Positions 7,951 through 16,161 of a DNA stretch of 39,363 nt are shown here, piece after piece. The notes under the pieces were generated by a model, which was not told where the DNA came from, searched no databases, and saw only the letters and a program-made list of their open reading frames with translations. The position numbers and the translations under genes are program-made. The stretch's first letter is position 1. Every line of letters starts with the position of its first letter. Origin of the DNA: Nesterenkonia sp. F (GTDB taxonomy: Bacteria; Actinomycetota; Actinomycetes; Actinomycetales; Micrococcaceae); assembly GCF_000220985.1 (NCBI RefSeq), contig NZ_AFRW01000102.1:1-39363 (forward strand), written 5' to 3'.

Positions 7951-8795
7951 TCGAGTTCCGCCAGGTGTCGAAGACCTACCCCGACGGCACCGCCGCAGTG
8001 GAGGACTTCAGCCTCACCGTTCCCTCGCACACCACCACAGTGCTGCTGGGCTCCTCGGGCTGCGGCAAGACCACGCTGCTGCGCATGGTCAACCGCATGG
8101 TCGAGCCGACCGCCGGCTCGGTGCGCATCGACGACGTCGACGTCGCGACCGTGCGGCCGGTGGCGCTGCGGCGCAGCATCGGCTACGTCATGCAGAACTC
8201 CGGGCTGATGCCGCATCGCCGCGTCGTCGAGGACATCGCCACCGTGCCCCGGCTGAACGGCGTTCCGCGGGCCGAGGCTCGCCGGCGCGCGATGGAGCTC
8301 ATGGAGGTCGTCGGCCTGGACCCGCAGCTGGCCCGGCGTCACCCCGGCCAGCTCTCCGGCGGCCAGCAGCAGCGCGTCGGCGTCGCCCGCGCCTTGGCCG
8401 ACGACCCGAACATCCTGCTGATGGACGAGCCCTTCGGGGCCGTGGACCCGCTGGTGCGGCTGGAGCTGCAGCGTGAGCTGCGCCGGCTGCAGGACGACCT
8501 GCGCAAGACGATCGTCTTCGTCACCCACGACATCGACGAGGCGCTGGCCCTCGGCGACCAGATCGTGGTGCTCCGACCCGGCGGCCGCACGGCCCAGGTG
8601 GGCACGCCGCGCGAGCTCGTGGAGGCGCCGGCCGACGACTTCGTCTCCCGCTTCCTGGGCCTCGGCGAGGGCCGGCGGAAGCTCCGGGCCGCCCCGCGTC
8701 CGGGCGGCGGGCAGGTGGTCACCGACGACGCCGGTCGACCGCTGGGCGTGCTCGACGACGCCGACGGCGGCCCCTCCGCCGACGCCGGGGAGTGA
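7947..8795 (+). CDS. opuBA: Osmoprotectant ABC transporter, ATP-binding subunit (OpuBA/OpuCA type)
   Basis: Energises uptake of a compatible solute such as glycine betaine, choline or carnitine. The 282-residue protein shows Walker A GSSGCGKT (residues 35-42), the Q-loop region (YVMQNSGLMPHR), signature LSGGQQQRVGVARAL, Walker B ILLMDEPFGAVDP and the switch His (FVTHDIDEAL). The sequence up to about residue 240 resembles OpuCA/ProV. A pair of CBS domains found in some relatives is absent; a short tail of about 45 residues takes its place, so ionic-strength sensing through CBS is not expected. The GTG start overlaps the methyltransferase stop and has AGGAGG about 7 bases upstream. It is the first of four genes that together form a complete importer. 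Confidence 0.92.
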   Translation: MIEFRQVSKTYPDGTAAVEDFSLTVPSHTTTVLLGSSGCGKTTLLRMVNRMVEPTAGSVRIDDVDVATVRPVALRRSIGYVMQNSGLMPHRRVVEDIATVPRLNGVPRAEARRRAMELMEVVGLDPQLARRHPGQLSGGQQQRVGVARALADDPNILLMDEPFGAVDPLVRLELQRELRRLQDDLRKTIVFVTHDIDEALALGDQIVVLRPGGRTAQVGTPRELVEAPADDFVSRFLGLGEGRRKLRAAPRPGGGQVVTDDAGRPLGVLDDADGGPSADAGE

Positions 8796-9478
8796 CCGCC
8801 GTGGAGTGGATCCTGGAGAATCTCCCGCACATCCTCGAGCTCACCCTCGACCATCTGCTGCTCAGCGCCCCGGCGGTGCTGGCGGCCTTCCTGCTCTCGC
8901 TGCCGCTGGGCCGGCTCGCGGTGCGGCTGCCGCGGCTGCGCGAGCCGCTGGTCGGCGGCATCGGGCTGCTCTATGCGATCCCCTCGCTGCCGCTGTTCAT
9001 CGTGCTGCCGCTGATCCTGGGCACCAGCATCCGGGAGCCGCTCAACGCGGTGGTCGCCCTGACGCTGTTCGGGCTGGCGCTGATGGTGCGTTCGGCCGCC
9101 GACGCCTTCGGCTCGGTGGAGGAGGACGTGCGGCTGGCCGCCGTCGCCGTCGGGCACTCCGCCGGGGGCCGCTTCCTGACCGTGGAGCTGCCGCTGGCCG
9201 GCCCGGCCCTGCTGGCGGGGCTGCGCGTGGTCTCGGTCTCGACGATCAGCCTGGTCAGCGTCTCGGCGGTGCTGGGCGTCACCAGCCTCGGCTCGCTGTT
9301 CACCGACGGTTTCGAGCGCGGCATCGTCGCCGCGATCGTCGCCGGCATCGTGACGACCGCAGCGCTGGCGCTGGTGCTGGACCTGCTGCTGGTCGCCCTC
9401 GGTCGGGTGCTGATGCCCTGGCGGCGACCGGTGCCCCGGCGCTCGGCGTCGCGGAGCGCGGAGAAGGGGGCGGCATGA
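8792..9478 (+). CDS. opuBB: Osmoprotectant ABC transporter permease (OpuBB type)
   Basis: Inner-membrane subunit of 228 residues with about six hydrophobic segments, beginning with an amphipathic start (MTAVEWILENLPHILEL). The binding-protein-dependent transport domain carries the EAA-like loop around AAVAVGHSAGGRFLTVELPLAGPALLAG. GLLYAIPSLPLFIVLPLILG is characteristic of OpuBB/OpuCB-type permeases. The GTG start overlaps the ATPase stop (GTGA) and its own stop overlaps the next permease (ATGA), so translation of the four transport genes is probably coupled. Confidence 0.9.
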   Translation: MTAVEWILENLPHILELTLDHLLLSAPAVLAAFLLSLPLGRLAVRLPRLREPLVGGIGLLYAIPSLPLFIVLPLILGTSIREPLNAVVALTLFGLALMVRSAADAFGSVEEDVRLAAVAVGHSAGGRFLTVELPLAGPALLAGLRVVSVSTISLVSVSAVLGVTSLGSLFTDGFERGIVAAIVAGIVTTAALALVLDLLLVALGRVLMPWRRPVPRRSASRSAEKGAA

Positions 9479-10137
9479 CTCCTCTGCTCGAGGCGCTGGA
9501 CTGGGTGCTGACCGCCGACTCCTGGACCGGTCCCGGCGGGCTCGGCGTCCGCGCCGGCGAGCATCTGCTCTACTCGCTGCTCGCCGTCGGGCTGTCGGCG
9601 CTGGTCGCGCTGCCGGCCGGGCTGCTCATCGGCCATACCGGCCGCGGCCGCGGGATCGCGGTGGTCAGCACCGGGGTCACGCGGGCGCTGCCCACGCTGG
9701 GTGTGATCACCCTGGTGGCACTGGCCGCCGGGATCGGGCTGACCGCCCCGATGGTCGCCTTCATCGTGCTGGCGGTCCCTTCGATCCTCGCCGGTGCGTA
9801 CTCCGGCGTCGAGGCGGTGGATCCGCAGATCGTCGACGCCGCCCGCGCCCAGGGGATGAGCCCTGTGCAGGTGCTGCTCGGCGTCGAGGTGCCGCTGGGC
9901 ATGCGGCTGATCCTCGGCGGCGTCAGACTGGCGACGCTGCAGGTCGTGGCGACGGCGACGCTGGCCGCCTATGTCGGTGCCGGAGGCCTCGGCCGGCCGC
10001 TGTTCCTGGGTCTGCGCAACTACGACTATGCCATGATGCTGGGAGCATCGATCGTGGTGATCCTGCTGGCCGTCGTGCTCGACGCGCTGTTCGCCCTCGG
10101 GCAGCGGCTGCTCGCCCGCCGGCCCGGCACCGCCTGA
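9475..10137 (+). CDS. opuBD: Osmoprotectant ABC transporter permease (OpuBD type)
   Basis: Second permease of the same importer, 220 residues. It has the family signature GVTRALPTLGVITLVALAAG and the EAA-like loop DAARAQGMSPVQVLLGVEVPL, plus about six membrane segments. The C-terminal NYDYAMMLGASIVVILLAVVLD resembles OpuBD/OpuCD. Two dissimilar permeases plus one ATPase and one binding protein is the OpuB/OpuC layout. ATG 9475 overlaps the previous stop as ATGA. Confidence 0.9.
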   Translation: MTPLLEALDWVLTADSWTGPGGLGVRAGEHLLYSLLAVGLSALVALPAGLLIGHTGRGRGIAVVSTGVTRALPTLGVITLVALAAGIGLTAPMVAFIVLAVPSILAGAYSGVEAVDPQIVDAARAQGMSPVQVLLGVEVPLGMRLILGGVRLATLQVVATATLAAYVGAGGLGRPLFLGLRNYDYAMMLGASIVVILLAVVLDALFALGQRLLARRPGTA

Positions 10138-10172
10138 TCCACCAGCCGATCCACCAGACGAGGAGAACGACC

Positions 10173-11123
10173 ATGGACCATGCACTGCGCCGCCCGACCC
10201 GTCCCCGCGGCAGGACCGCGAGCGTCTCCTCGCTGGCGGCCGTCGCGCTGCTGGGCCTCGCCGCCTGCTCCTCCTCGGATCCGCTGGCCGAGGACGGCGG
10301 CGACGGCGGGGGAGCGGGCGACGGCTCGGCGATCGTCGTCGGCTCGCAGCAGTACTACTCGAACACGATCATCGCCGAGCTCTTCGCCCAGAAGCTCGAG
10401 GCCGAGGGGCACGAGGTCGAGCGGGAGTTCGAGATCGGCCGGCGCGAGGTCTACATGCCCGAGGTCGAGTCCGGCGCCATCGACCTCTTCCCGGAGTACG
10501 CCGGCAACCTGCTGCAGCACCTGGACGCCGAATCCGAGGCCGCCACGCGTGAGGAGATCCTCGCCGGACTGGAGGAGGCCCTGCCCGACGGCGTCGAGGC
10601 GCTGTCCGCCGCCGAGGCCACGGACCAGGACTCCTATGTGGTCACCGCCGAGTTCGCCGAGGAGCACGACCTGTCCGACGTCGGCGACCTCGCCGGGATC
10701 GACGGCGGGGTGCGCATCGCGGCCAACTCCGAATTCGCCACCCGGCCCTACGGCCCCGAGGGGCTGCAGGAGGTCTATGGGGTCGACGCCGAGGTGGTGC
10801 CGGTGGAGGACTCCGGCGGGCCGCTGACGGTGCGCGCCCTGAAGGACGGCGACGCCGACGTCGCCGACATCTACAGCGCCGATCCCACGATCGAGGAGAA
10901 CGACCTGGTCGTGCTCGAGGACCCCGAGGAGCTGGTCCCGCCGCAGCCGGTGGTCCCGCTGGCCTCCGAGGCCGTCGGGGAGCAGGCGCGCGCGGCCGTC
11001 GAGGAGGTCACCGCCGAGCTCACCAGCGAGGAGCTGCTGGCGCTCAACGGGCGCAGCATCGACGAGCAGGCCGCGGCCGAGGACATCGCCGGCGACTGGC
11101 TGGCCGAGAAGGACCTCGACTGA
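10173..11123 (+). CDS. opuBC: Osmoprotectant-binding lipoprotein (OpuBC/ProX type)
   Basis: Extracellular solute receptor of the importer, 316 residues. A lipoprotein signal peptide is visible: basic start (RRPTRPRGR), hydrophobic core (VAALLGLAA-like) and lipobox LAAC at about residue 32, so the mature protein should be anchored by a diacylglycerol-modified Cys. The mature part starts IVVGSQQYYSNTIIAELFAQ. It includes DLFPEYAGNLLQHL and DADVADIYSADPTI, typical of the OpuAC-like substrate-binding domain. The linker after the Cys is rich in Gly and Asp. Ligand choice (betaine, choline, carnitine, choline sulfate) cannot be read directly. Its ribosome binding site GAGGAG lies about 7 bases before the ATG. 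It is the last gene of the transport operon. Confidence 0.9.
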   Translation: MDHALRRPTRPRGRTASVSSLAAVALLGLAACSSSDPLAEDGGDGGGAGDGSAIVVGSQQYYSNTIIAELFAQKLEAEGHEVEREFEIGRREVYMPEVESGAIDLFPEYAGNLLQHLDAESEAATREEILAGLEEALPDGVEALSAAEATDQDSYVVTAEFAEEHDLSDVGDLAGIDGGVRIAANSEFATRPYGPEGLQEVYGVDAEVVPVEDSGGPLTVRALKDGDADVADIYSADPTIEENDLVVLEDPEELVPPQPVVPLASEAVGEQARAAVEEVTAELTSEELLALNGRSIDEQAAAEDIAGDWLAEKDLD

Positions 11124-11126
11124 ACA

Positions 11127-11160
11127 CATGAACATTCATGACGATATGTGACATGTCGTC
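11127..11160. promoter_or_regulatory. Two adjacent palindromes, candidate operators
   Basis: CATGAA-CA-TTCATG at 11127-11140 is directly followed (sharing one base) by a 21-bp palindrome, GACGATATGT-G-ACATGTCGTC, at 11140-11160, matching at 9 of 10 arm positions. Both are much richer in A/T than their surroundings. They lie just after the opuBC stop codon and 25-58 bases upstream of the -10 box of the sulfite-reduction operon, where a regulator could bind. They could alternatively act on opuBC mRNA 3' end formation. Confidence 0.6.
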
Positions 11161-11184
11161 TTCTCCTCGTCGGTGGTCCTGGAG

Positions 11185-11190
11185 TAGCGT
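11185..11190 (+). promoter_or_regulatory. -10 box of the sulfite-reduction operon
   Basis: TAGCGT fits TAnnnT and stands 24 bases before the first paired base of the S-box aptamer, a sensible distance for a leader transcript carrying the riboswitch. No strong -35 box is visible, suggesting activator dependence. Confidence 0.4.
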
Positions 11191-11213
11191 GAGGTCTCGG
11201 ACAACAGCATGAC

Positions 11214-11318
11214 CCATCCAGAGCGGCTGAGAGATCTGGCTCGACGATGCCGCAGCAACCCGGGTGACGTCCCTGCCCTGCAGGGCTTCGTGCCGGGTGC
11301 TAACGCCAGGACCGATGG
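11214..11318 (+). promoter_or_regulatory. S-box (SAM-I) riboswitch overlapping the ribosome binding site
   Basis: The conserved S-box core is present in order: CAGAGCGGC with the TGAGAGATC kink-turn part, TGGCTC, GCAGCAACC, then the P4 motif GGTGCTAACGCC. The closing helix P1 pairs CCATC (11214-11218) with GATGG (11314-11318). The last two bases of P1 are the first two of GGAGGAG, the Shine-Dalgarno of the sulfite reductase gene, and no terminator hairpin follows. The likely mechanism is translational: SAM binding stabilises P1 and hides the ribosome binding site. S-adenosylmethionine control of sulfur assimilation is well known for this class. Confidence 0.87.
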
Positions 11319-11326
11319 AGGAGCCA

Positions 11327-13054
11327 TTGAGCACTGACGTGCCCGTGAAACCCGCAGCGCCCCGCCCGACCAAGCGCCCCAACGGGCAGTGGAAGGTCGA
11401 CGGCACCGATCCGCTGAACCACAACGAGGAGTTCAAGCAGGAGGACAACGGCCTCAACGTGCGTCGCCGCATCGAGGAGGTCTACTCCAAGCAGGGCTTC
11501 GCCTCGATCTCGAACGACGACCTGCGCGGCCGCTTCCGCTGGTGGGGGCTGTACACCCAGCGGCGTCCCGGTGTGGAGGCCGGCGCGCACAACTCGCTGC
11601 CGCCCGAGGAGGTCGACGACGAGTACTTCATGCTGCGCGTGCGCATCGACGGCGGCGCGCTGAGCACCGAGCAGCTGCGCGTCGTCGGCGAGATCTCCCG
11701 GGACTTCGCCCGCGACACCGCCGACGTCACCGATCGGCAGAACGTGCAGCTGCACTGGGTCGCCGTCGAGGACGTCCCGGAGATCTGGCGCCGCCTGGAG
11801 GCGGTCGGCCTGCACACCACCGAGGCCTGCGGCGACACCCCGCGGGTGATCCTCGGCTCCCCGGTCGCCGGCATCTCGGCTGACGAGATCATCGACCCTA
11901 CCCCGGTCATCCGCGAGATCTCCGACCGGTACATCGGCGACCCGGAGCTGGCGAATCTGCCGCGCAAGTACAAGACCGCGATCACCGGCCACCCCAGCCA
12001 GGACGTGGTCCACGAGATCAACGACTGCTCGCTGGTCGGCATCGACCATCCCGAGCACGGCCCCGGCTACGACCTGTGGGTCGGCGGCGGGCTGTCCACC
12101 AGCGCCCGGCTGGCCGAGCGGCTCGGCGCCTTCGTGCCCGAGGAACGGGCCGCCGAGGTCTGGCACGGAGTCACGCAGATCTTCCGCGACTACGGCTACC
12201 GCCGACTGCGCAACAAGGCCCGGCTGAAGTACCTGATGGCCGACTGGGGTCCGGAGGAGTTCCGGCGCGTGCTGGAGGAGGAGTACCTCGGCTACGCCCT
12301 GGCCGACGGCCCGGCCCCGCAGACGCCGAACGTCCCCGGCGACCACATCGGCGTGCATCGGCAGAAGGACGGGCTGAACTACATCGGCGCCGCCCCGACC
12401 GTCGGCCGCGTCTCCGGCACGCTGCTGGTCCAGCTGGCCGACCTGCTCGAGGCCCACGGCTCGACCCGGCTGCGCACCACGCCCTTCCAGCACCTGGTGA
12501 TCCTCGACGTGGCCGACGAGCACGTCGAGGCGGTGCAGGCCGGACTCCGCGACCTGGGCCTCGATCCGGCGCCGTCGGTGTTCCGCCGCTCGACCATCGC
12601 CTGCACCGGCATCGAGTTCTGCAAGCTGGCCATCGTCGAGACCAAGGCCAACGCGGCCACCGCCGTCGGCGAGCTCGAGGAGCGGCTGGCCGACGTCGCC
12701 GAGCGGATGCCGCAGCGGCTGACGCTGCACATCAACGGTTGCCCGAACTCCTGCGCCCGCATCCAGACCGCCGACATCGGCCTGAAGGGCCAGCTGCTGC
12801 CCGACGGCGACGGCGGCAAGTCCCCGGGGTACCAGGTCCACCTGGGCGGCGGGCTGACCTCCGAACACCGCGACGACCCGGGACTGGGCCGGACGGTGCG
12901 CGGGCTCAAGGTCACCACCGAGGAGCTCGTCGACTATGTCGAGACGCTGGTCCGCCGCTTCCTGGACGACCGGAGCGCCGGCGAGACCTTCGGCGAGTGG
13001 GCTCACCGCGCCGACGAGGAGCGGCTGCAGAAGAAGGAGGTGGAGGCCGCATGA
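11327..13054 (+). CDS. sir: Assimilatory nitrite/sulfite reductase, siroheme and 4Fe-4S, probably sulfite reductase
   Basis: Reduces sulfite to sulfide with six electrons, probably from ferredoxin. The 575-residue protein has the two-repeat ferrodoxin-like and siroheme domains. The cluster and siroheme ligands are Cys426 and Cys432 (CTGIEFC) and Cys472 and Cys476 (CPNSC). VTDRQNVQLHWV and KYKTAITGHPSQD are also typical. The neighbours (APS reductase, siroheme methyltransferase, ferredoxin reductase) and the S-box leader argue for sulfite rather than nitrite. The chosen start is TTG 11327: GGAGGAG stands 3-5 bases upstream and the frame then reads STDVPVKPAAPRPTKRPNGQ. ATG 11315 lies inside riboswitch helix P1 and is unlikely. 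It overlaps cysH by ATGA. Confidence 0.92.
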   Translation: MSTDVPVKPAAPRPTKRPNGQWKVDGTDPLNHNEEFKQEDNGLNVRRRIEEVYSKQGFASISNDDLRGRFRWWGLYTQRRPGVEAGAHNSLPPEEVDDEYFMLRVRIDGGALSTEQLRVVGEISRDFARDTADVTDRQNVQLHWVAVEDVPEIWRRLEAVGLHTTEACGDTPRVILGSPVAGISADEIIDPTPVIREISDRYIGDPELANLPRKYKTAITGHPSQDVVHEINDCSLVGIDHPEHGPGYDLWVGGGLSTSARLAERLGAFVPEERAAEVWHGVTQIFRDYGYRRLRNKARLKYLMADWGPEEFRRVLEEEYLGYALADGPAPQTPNVPGDHIGVHRQKDGLNYIGAAPTVGRVSGTLLVQLADLLEAHGSTRLRTTPFQHLVILDVADEHVEAVQAGLRDLGLDPAPSVFRRSTIACTGIEFCKLAIVETKANAATAVGELEERLADVAERMPQRLTLHINGCPNSCARIQTADIGLKGQLLPDGDGGKSPGYQVHLGGGLTSEHRDDPGLGRTVRGLKVTTEELVDYVETLVRRFLDDRSAGETFGEWAHRADEERLQKKEVEAA

Positions 13055-13809
13055 GCACCGCGACCGACCGCGCCTCCGCCGTCGCCGAGGCGCCCGCCGA
13101 CGTCGATCACCTCCGTGCGCTGGCCGCCGAGGGTGCCGAGACTCTGGGCTGGGAGGCCTCCGCCGAGGACGTCATCGCCTGGGTGGCCGAGCACTTCGGC
13201 ACCGAGGACCTGGCAGTGGCCTGCTCCATGGCCGACGCCGTCGTCCCCTCCCTGGTGGCCGACCGGTTCCCCGGCGTCGACGTGCTCTTCCTGGAGACCG
13301 GATACCACTTCACCGAGACGCTGGCGACCCGCGACGAGGTCGCGCGCCAGCTCGACGTGACCGTCGTCGACGTCACTCCGAAGCTCAGCGTCGCCGAACA
13401 GGACGCCGAGCACGGCAAGGACCTCTTCGCCAGCGATCCGGCGGCCTGCTGCCGGATGCGCAAGGTCGAGCCGCTGAACGACGCGCTGGCCGGGTACCGC
13501 GTCTGGTTCTCCGGAGTGCGCCGCGAGGAGGCCCCGACGCGGCTGAACACGCCGCTGGTGACCTTCGACGAGGCTCACGGGCTGATCAAGGTCAACCCGC
13601 TGGCCACCTGGCGCCACGAGGACCTGGTGGAGCACTCGGCCCGGCGCCGGCTTCCGGTGAATCTGCTGCGCGACAACGGCTACCCGTCGATCGGCTGCAA
13701 GCCCTGCACCCGACCGGTCGCGCCGGGGGAGGACCCGCGCGCCGGCCGCTGGTCGGGCAGCGGCAAGATCGAGTGCGGCATCCACACCGCCGCCGCGACG
13801 GGGAGCTGA
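13051..13809 (+). CDS. cysH: Adenylyl-/phosphoadenylyl-sulfate reductase (APS reductase type)
   Basis: Reduces activated sulfate to sulfite using thioredoxin. 252 residues. The PP-loop-related nucleotide region is AVACSMADAVV. The paired cysteines Cys133-Cys134 (AACCRMRK) and Cys216/Cys219 (GCKPC) are the 4Fe-4S ligands that mark the bacterial APS reductase subtype, as opposed to the cluster-free PAPS enzyme. The catalytic cysteine near the C-terminus is Cys242 (ECGIH). WFSGVRREEAPTR is the conserved substrate-binding stretch. It is coupled to sir by ATGA and to cobA by TGATG. The sulfate-activating genes (cysD/cysN or sat) are not in this window. Confidence 0.94.
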   Translation: MSTATDRASAVAEAPADVDHLRALAAEGAETLGWEASAEDVIAWVAEHFGTEDLAVACSMADAVVPSLVADRFPGVDVLFLETGYHFTETLATRDEVARQLDVTVVDVTPKLSVAEQDAEHGKDLFASDPAACCRMRKVEPLNDALAGYRVWFSGVRREEAPTRLNTPLVTFDEAHGLIKVNPLATWRHEDLVEHSARRRLPVNLLRDNGYPSIGCKPCTRPVAPGEDPRAGRWSGSGKIECGIHTAAATGS

Positions 13810-14648
13810 TGAGCACCGGACACGTCGCCCTGGTCGGCGGCGGGCCGGCCCCGAGCGAGCTGATCACCGTGCGCGGCCGCGAGCTGCTGGAGGCCGCCGA
13901 CGTCGTCGTCGCCGACCGGCTGGGCCCGCGGGGCCTGCTGGACGAGCTCGGCGAGGACGTCGAAGTGCTCGAGGTCGGCAAGGAGCCCGGCCGGCAGTCG
14001 GCCTCGCAGCAGGAGATCAACGAGCTGCTCGTCGATCGGGCGCGCGCCGGCCGTCGGGTGGTGCGGCTGAAGGGCGGCGACCCCTATGTGCTGGGCCGCG
14101 GCGGCGAGGAGCGCGAGCATTGCCGCGCCCACGGCGTCGACGTCGAGGTGGTCCCCGGCATCACCTCGGCCTCCGCGGTGCCGGCGGCCGCCGGGATCCC
14201 GCTGACCCACCGCGGACTGGCCCGCGGCTTCACGGTGATCACCGGACATGAGGATCTGGACGTGGTGCCGCGCTCCGCGCAGCACACGCTGGTCATCCTC
14301 ATGGGAGTCTCCACGCTGCCGCGGGTGAGCCGCCAGCTGATGGCCGACGGTCATGACCCGGAGACTCCGGTGGGCGTGGTGGAGTCCGGCGGGACCGAGG
14401 CGCAGCGGGTGACGCTGGGCCGGCTGCGCAGCATCGGCGAGCTCGCCGCCCGGCGCCAGGTGGCCAATCCGGCGGTGATCGTCGTCGGCGCGGTGGTCAC
14501 TCTCGCCGATGATTGGACCGACGATGACGACGACGGGGCGGCCGAGAGGGTCGGTGCGGCGCCGGCCGGCCGCGACGACCGGCATGACGCCCCACGACCC
14601 GCTGACCCGCTTCAGACACGAAGGACGGACACAGACCATGACTGCTGA
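13809..14648 (+). CDS. cobA: Uroporphyrinogen-III C-methyltransferase
   Basis: Makes precorrin-2 from uroporphyrinogen III with two SAM, the first step towards siroheme, the cofactor of the sulfite reductase encoded two genes upstream. The 279-residue protein has the tetrapyrrole methylase fold: the N-terminal glycine loop (LVGGGPAPSELITVRG), VADRLG, VRLKGGDPYVLGRGGEE, EVVPGITSASAVPAAAGIPL, and VESGGTEAQRV. The last 45 residues or so are a charged tail. The dehydrogenase and ferrochelatase needed to finish siroheme are not seen here. ATG 13809 overlaps the cysH stop, and the 3' end overlaps fprA by 11 bases. Enzyme and product are therefore under the same SAM-riboswitch transcript. Confidence 0.92.
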   Translation: MSTGHVALVGGGPAPSELITVRGRELLEAADVVVADRLGPRGLLDELGEDVEVLEVGKEPGRQSASQQEINELLVDRARAGRRVVRLKGGDPYVLGRGGEEREHCRAHGVDVEVVPGITSASAVPAAAGIPLTHRGLARGFTVITGHEDLDVVPRSAQHTLVILMGVSTLPRVSRQLMADGHDPETPVGVVESGGTEAQRVTLGRLRSIGELAARRQVANPAVIVVGAVVTLADDWTDDDDDGAAERVGAAPAGRDDRHDAPRPADPLQTRRTDTDHDC

Positions 14649-16104
14649 GAACCTGACCGCCGCGTCCGAGTTCATCCCCGATGCGGCCCGCCGCATCGCG
14701 GTGATCGGCTCCGGTCCCGCCGGGGTCTACGCCGCCGACAACCTGGCCCGCTCCGAGGGCGGCGAGGAGCTGGCGATCGATCTCTTCGACCGCTGCCCGA
14801 CGCCCTTCGGGCTGATCCGCTACGGCGTGGCCCCGGACCACCCGCGCATCAAGGGCATCGTCAAAGCCCTGCACAAGGTGATGGAGCGCGACGGCATCCG
14901 CTTCATCGGCAACGTCGACTACGGCACCGACATCACGCTCGAGGAGCTGCAGCGTCATTACGACGCCGTCGTCTTCGCCACCGGTGCGATCGACGACGCC
15001 GCGCTGAACATCGAGGGGATCGACCTGAACGGCTCCTTCGGCGCCGCAGACTTCGTCTCCTGGTACGACGGCCACCCCGACTACCCGCGCGAGTGGCCGC
15101 TGGACGCCACGGAGGTCGCGGTCATCGGCAACGGCAACGTCGCCCTGGACGTCGCCCGCATGCTCTCCAAGCATGCCGACGATCTGCTGACCACCGAGAT
15201 CCCGCAGAACGTCTACGAGGGACTGAAGTCCTCGCCGGTGACCGACGTGCACGTCTTCGGCCGTCGCGGTCCCGCCCAGGTGAAGTTCACCCCGCTGGAG
15301 CTGCGCGAGCTGGCGCACTCGAAGGACGTCGACATCGTGCTGCACCCGGAGGACTTCGAGTTCGACGAGGGCTCCGACGAGGCCATCAAGTCGAACAACC
15401 AGGTCAAGACCATGGTGAACACGCTGACCAACTGGCTGGTCGAGCAGGACGAGCGCGAAGAGGACCCGGACCACCAGCCGGCCCCGCGGCGGCTGCACCT
15501 GCACTTCCTGCAGTCGCCGACGGAGATCCTCGCCGGCGAGGGCGAGGACGCGGGCAGGGTCGCCGGCATCCGCATGGAGCGTCAGGAGCTGGACGGCACC
15601 GGCAGCGTGCGCGGCACCGGCGAGTTCCTCGACTACCCGGTGCAGGCGGTCTACCGCGCGGTGGGCTACTTCGGCTCGCCGCTGGCCGACGTGCCCTTCG
15701 ACGCCGACCGCGGCGTGATCCCGAACGAGGCCGGTCGGGTGCTGGACGAGGACGGCGCGGCGGTGCCGGGCGTGTACTCCACCGGCTGGATCAAGCGCGG
15801 CCCGGTCGGACTGATCGGCCATACCAAGGGCGATGCGATGGAGACCGTCGCCTGCCTGCTCGAGGACCTGCCGCAGCTGCCCGGCCGGGAGAGCGCGGCC
15901 GGAGACGTCGACGTCGTCGAGCTGCTGGAGTCCCGCGGCGTGCAGACGACGTCCTGGGCCGGCTGGCTGCAGCTGGACGGCCACGAGCGCGAGCTCGGGG
16001 AGGAGGCCACGGCCGTCGGATCGGTCGAGCGCGAGCGGGTGAAGGTCGTCCCCCGCGAGGACATGGTCGGAGTCTCCCGGCAGGGCGCCCGCGTCTCGGC
16101 CTGA
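14638..16104 (+). CDS. fprA: Ferredoxin/adrenodoxin-type NADP+ reductase (FprA family)
   Basis: FAD enzyme passing electrons from NADPH to ferredoxin, most likely the electron source for the sulfite reductase in this operon. 488 residues. The FAD loop is VIGSGPAGVYAADNL (about residues 20-34), followed by the FDRCPTPFGLIRYGVAPDHP block typical of adrenodoxin-reductase-like proteins. The NADP loop is VIGNGNVALDVARML (near residue 162). The C-terminal GWIKRGPVGLIGHTKGDA closes the FAD site. The start at 14638 lies inside the end of cobA; AAGGA stands about 12 bases upstream, so coupling may matter. It is the last gene of the operon and convergent with the NTF2-like gene. Confidence 0.93.
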   Translation: MTAENLTAASEFIPDAARRIAVIGSGPAGVYAADNLARSEGGEELAIDLFDRCPTPFGLIRYGVAPDHPRIKGIVKALHKVMERDGIRFIGNVDYGTDITLEELQRHYDAVVFATGAIDDAALNIEGIDLNGSFGAADFVSWYDGHPDYPREWPLDATEVAVIGNGNVALDVARMLSKHADDLLTTEIPQNVYEGLKSSPVTDVHVFGRRGPAQVKFTPLELRELAHSKDVDIVLHPEDFEFDEGSDEAIKSNNQVKTMVNTLTNWLVEQDEREEDPDHQPAPRRLHLHFLQSPTEILAGEGEDAGRVAGIRMERQELDGTGSVRGTGEFLDYPVQAVYRAVGYFGSPLADVPFDADRGVIPNEAGRVLDEDGAAVPGVYSTGWIKRGPVGLIGHTKGDAMETVACLLEDLPQLPGRESAAGDVDVVELLESRGVQTTSWAGWLQLDGHERELGEEATAVGSVERERVKVVPREDMVGVSRQGARVSA

Positions 16105-16161
16105 GGCCTCGCCGGCAGGCTCCGGCCGACCGGGTCGGGGTGCTCTAAGCCCCTCGAAGTC

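Noticed and set aside
11214-11318. SAM-IV riboswitch, which is common in actinobacteria
   Set aside because: The kink-turn element in P2 and the GGTGCTAA P4 motif match S-box (SAM-I) better.
14497-15984. Long open frame opposite fprA, and similar ones opposite sir (11300-13006) and the DEAD-box gene (5278-6627)
   Set aside because: They are antisense shadows caused by high GC content; their products are low-complexity and match no family, while the opposite strand carries clear conserved enzymes.
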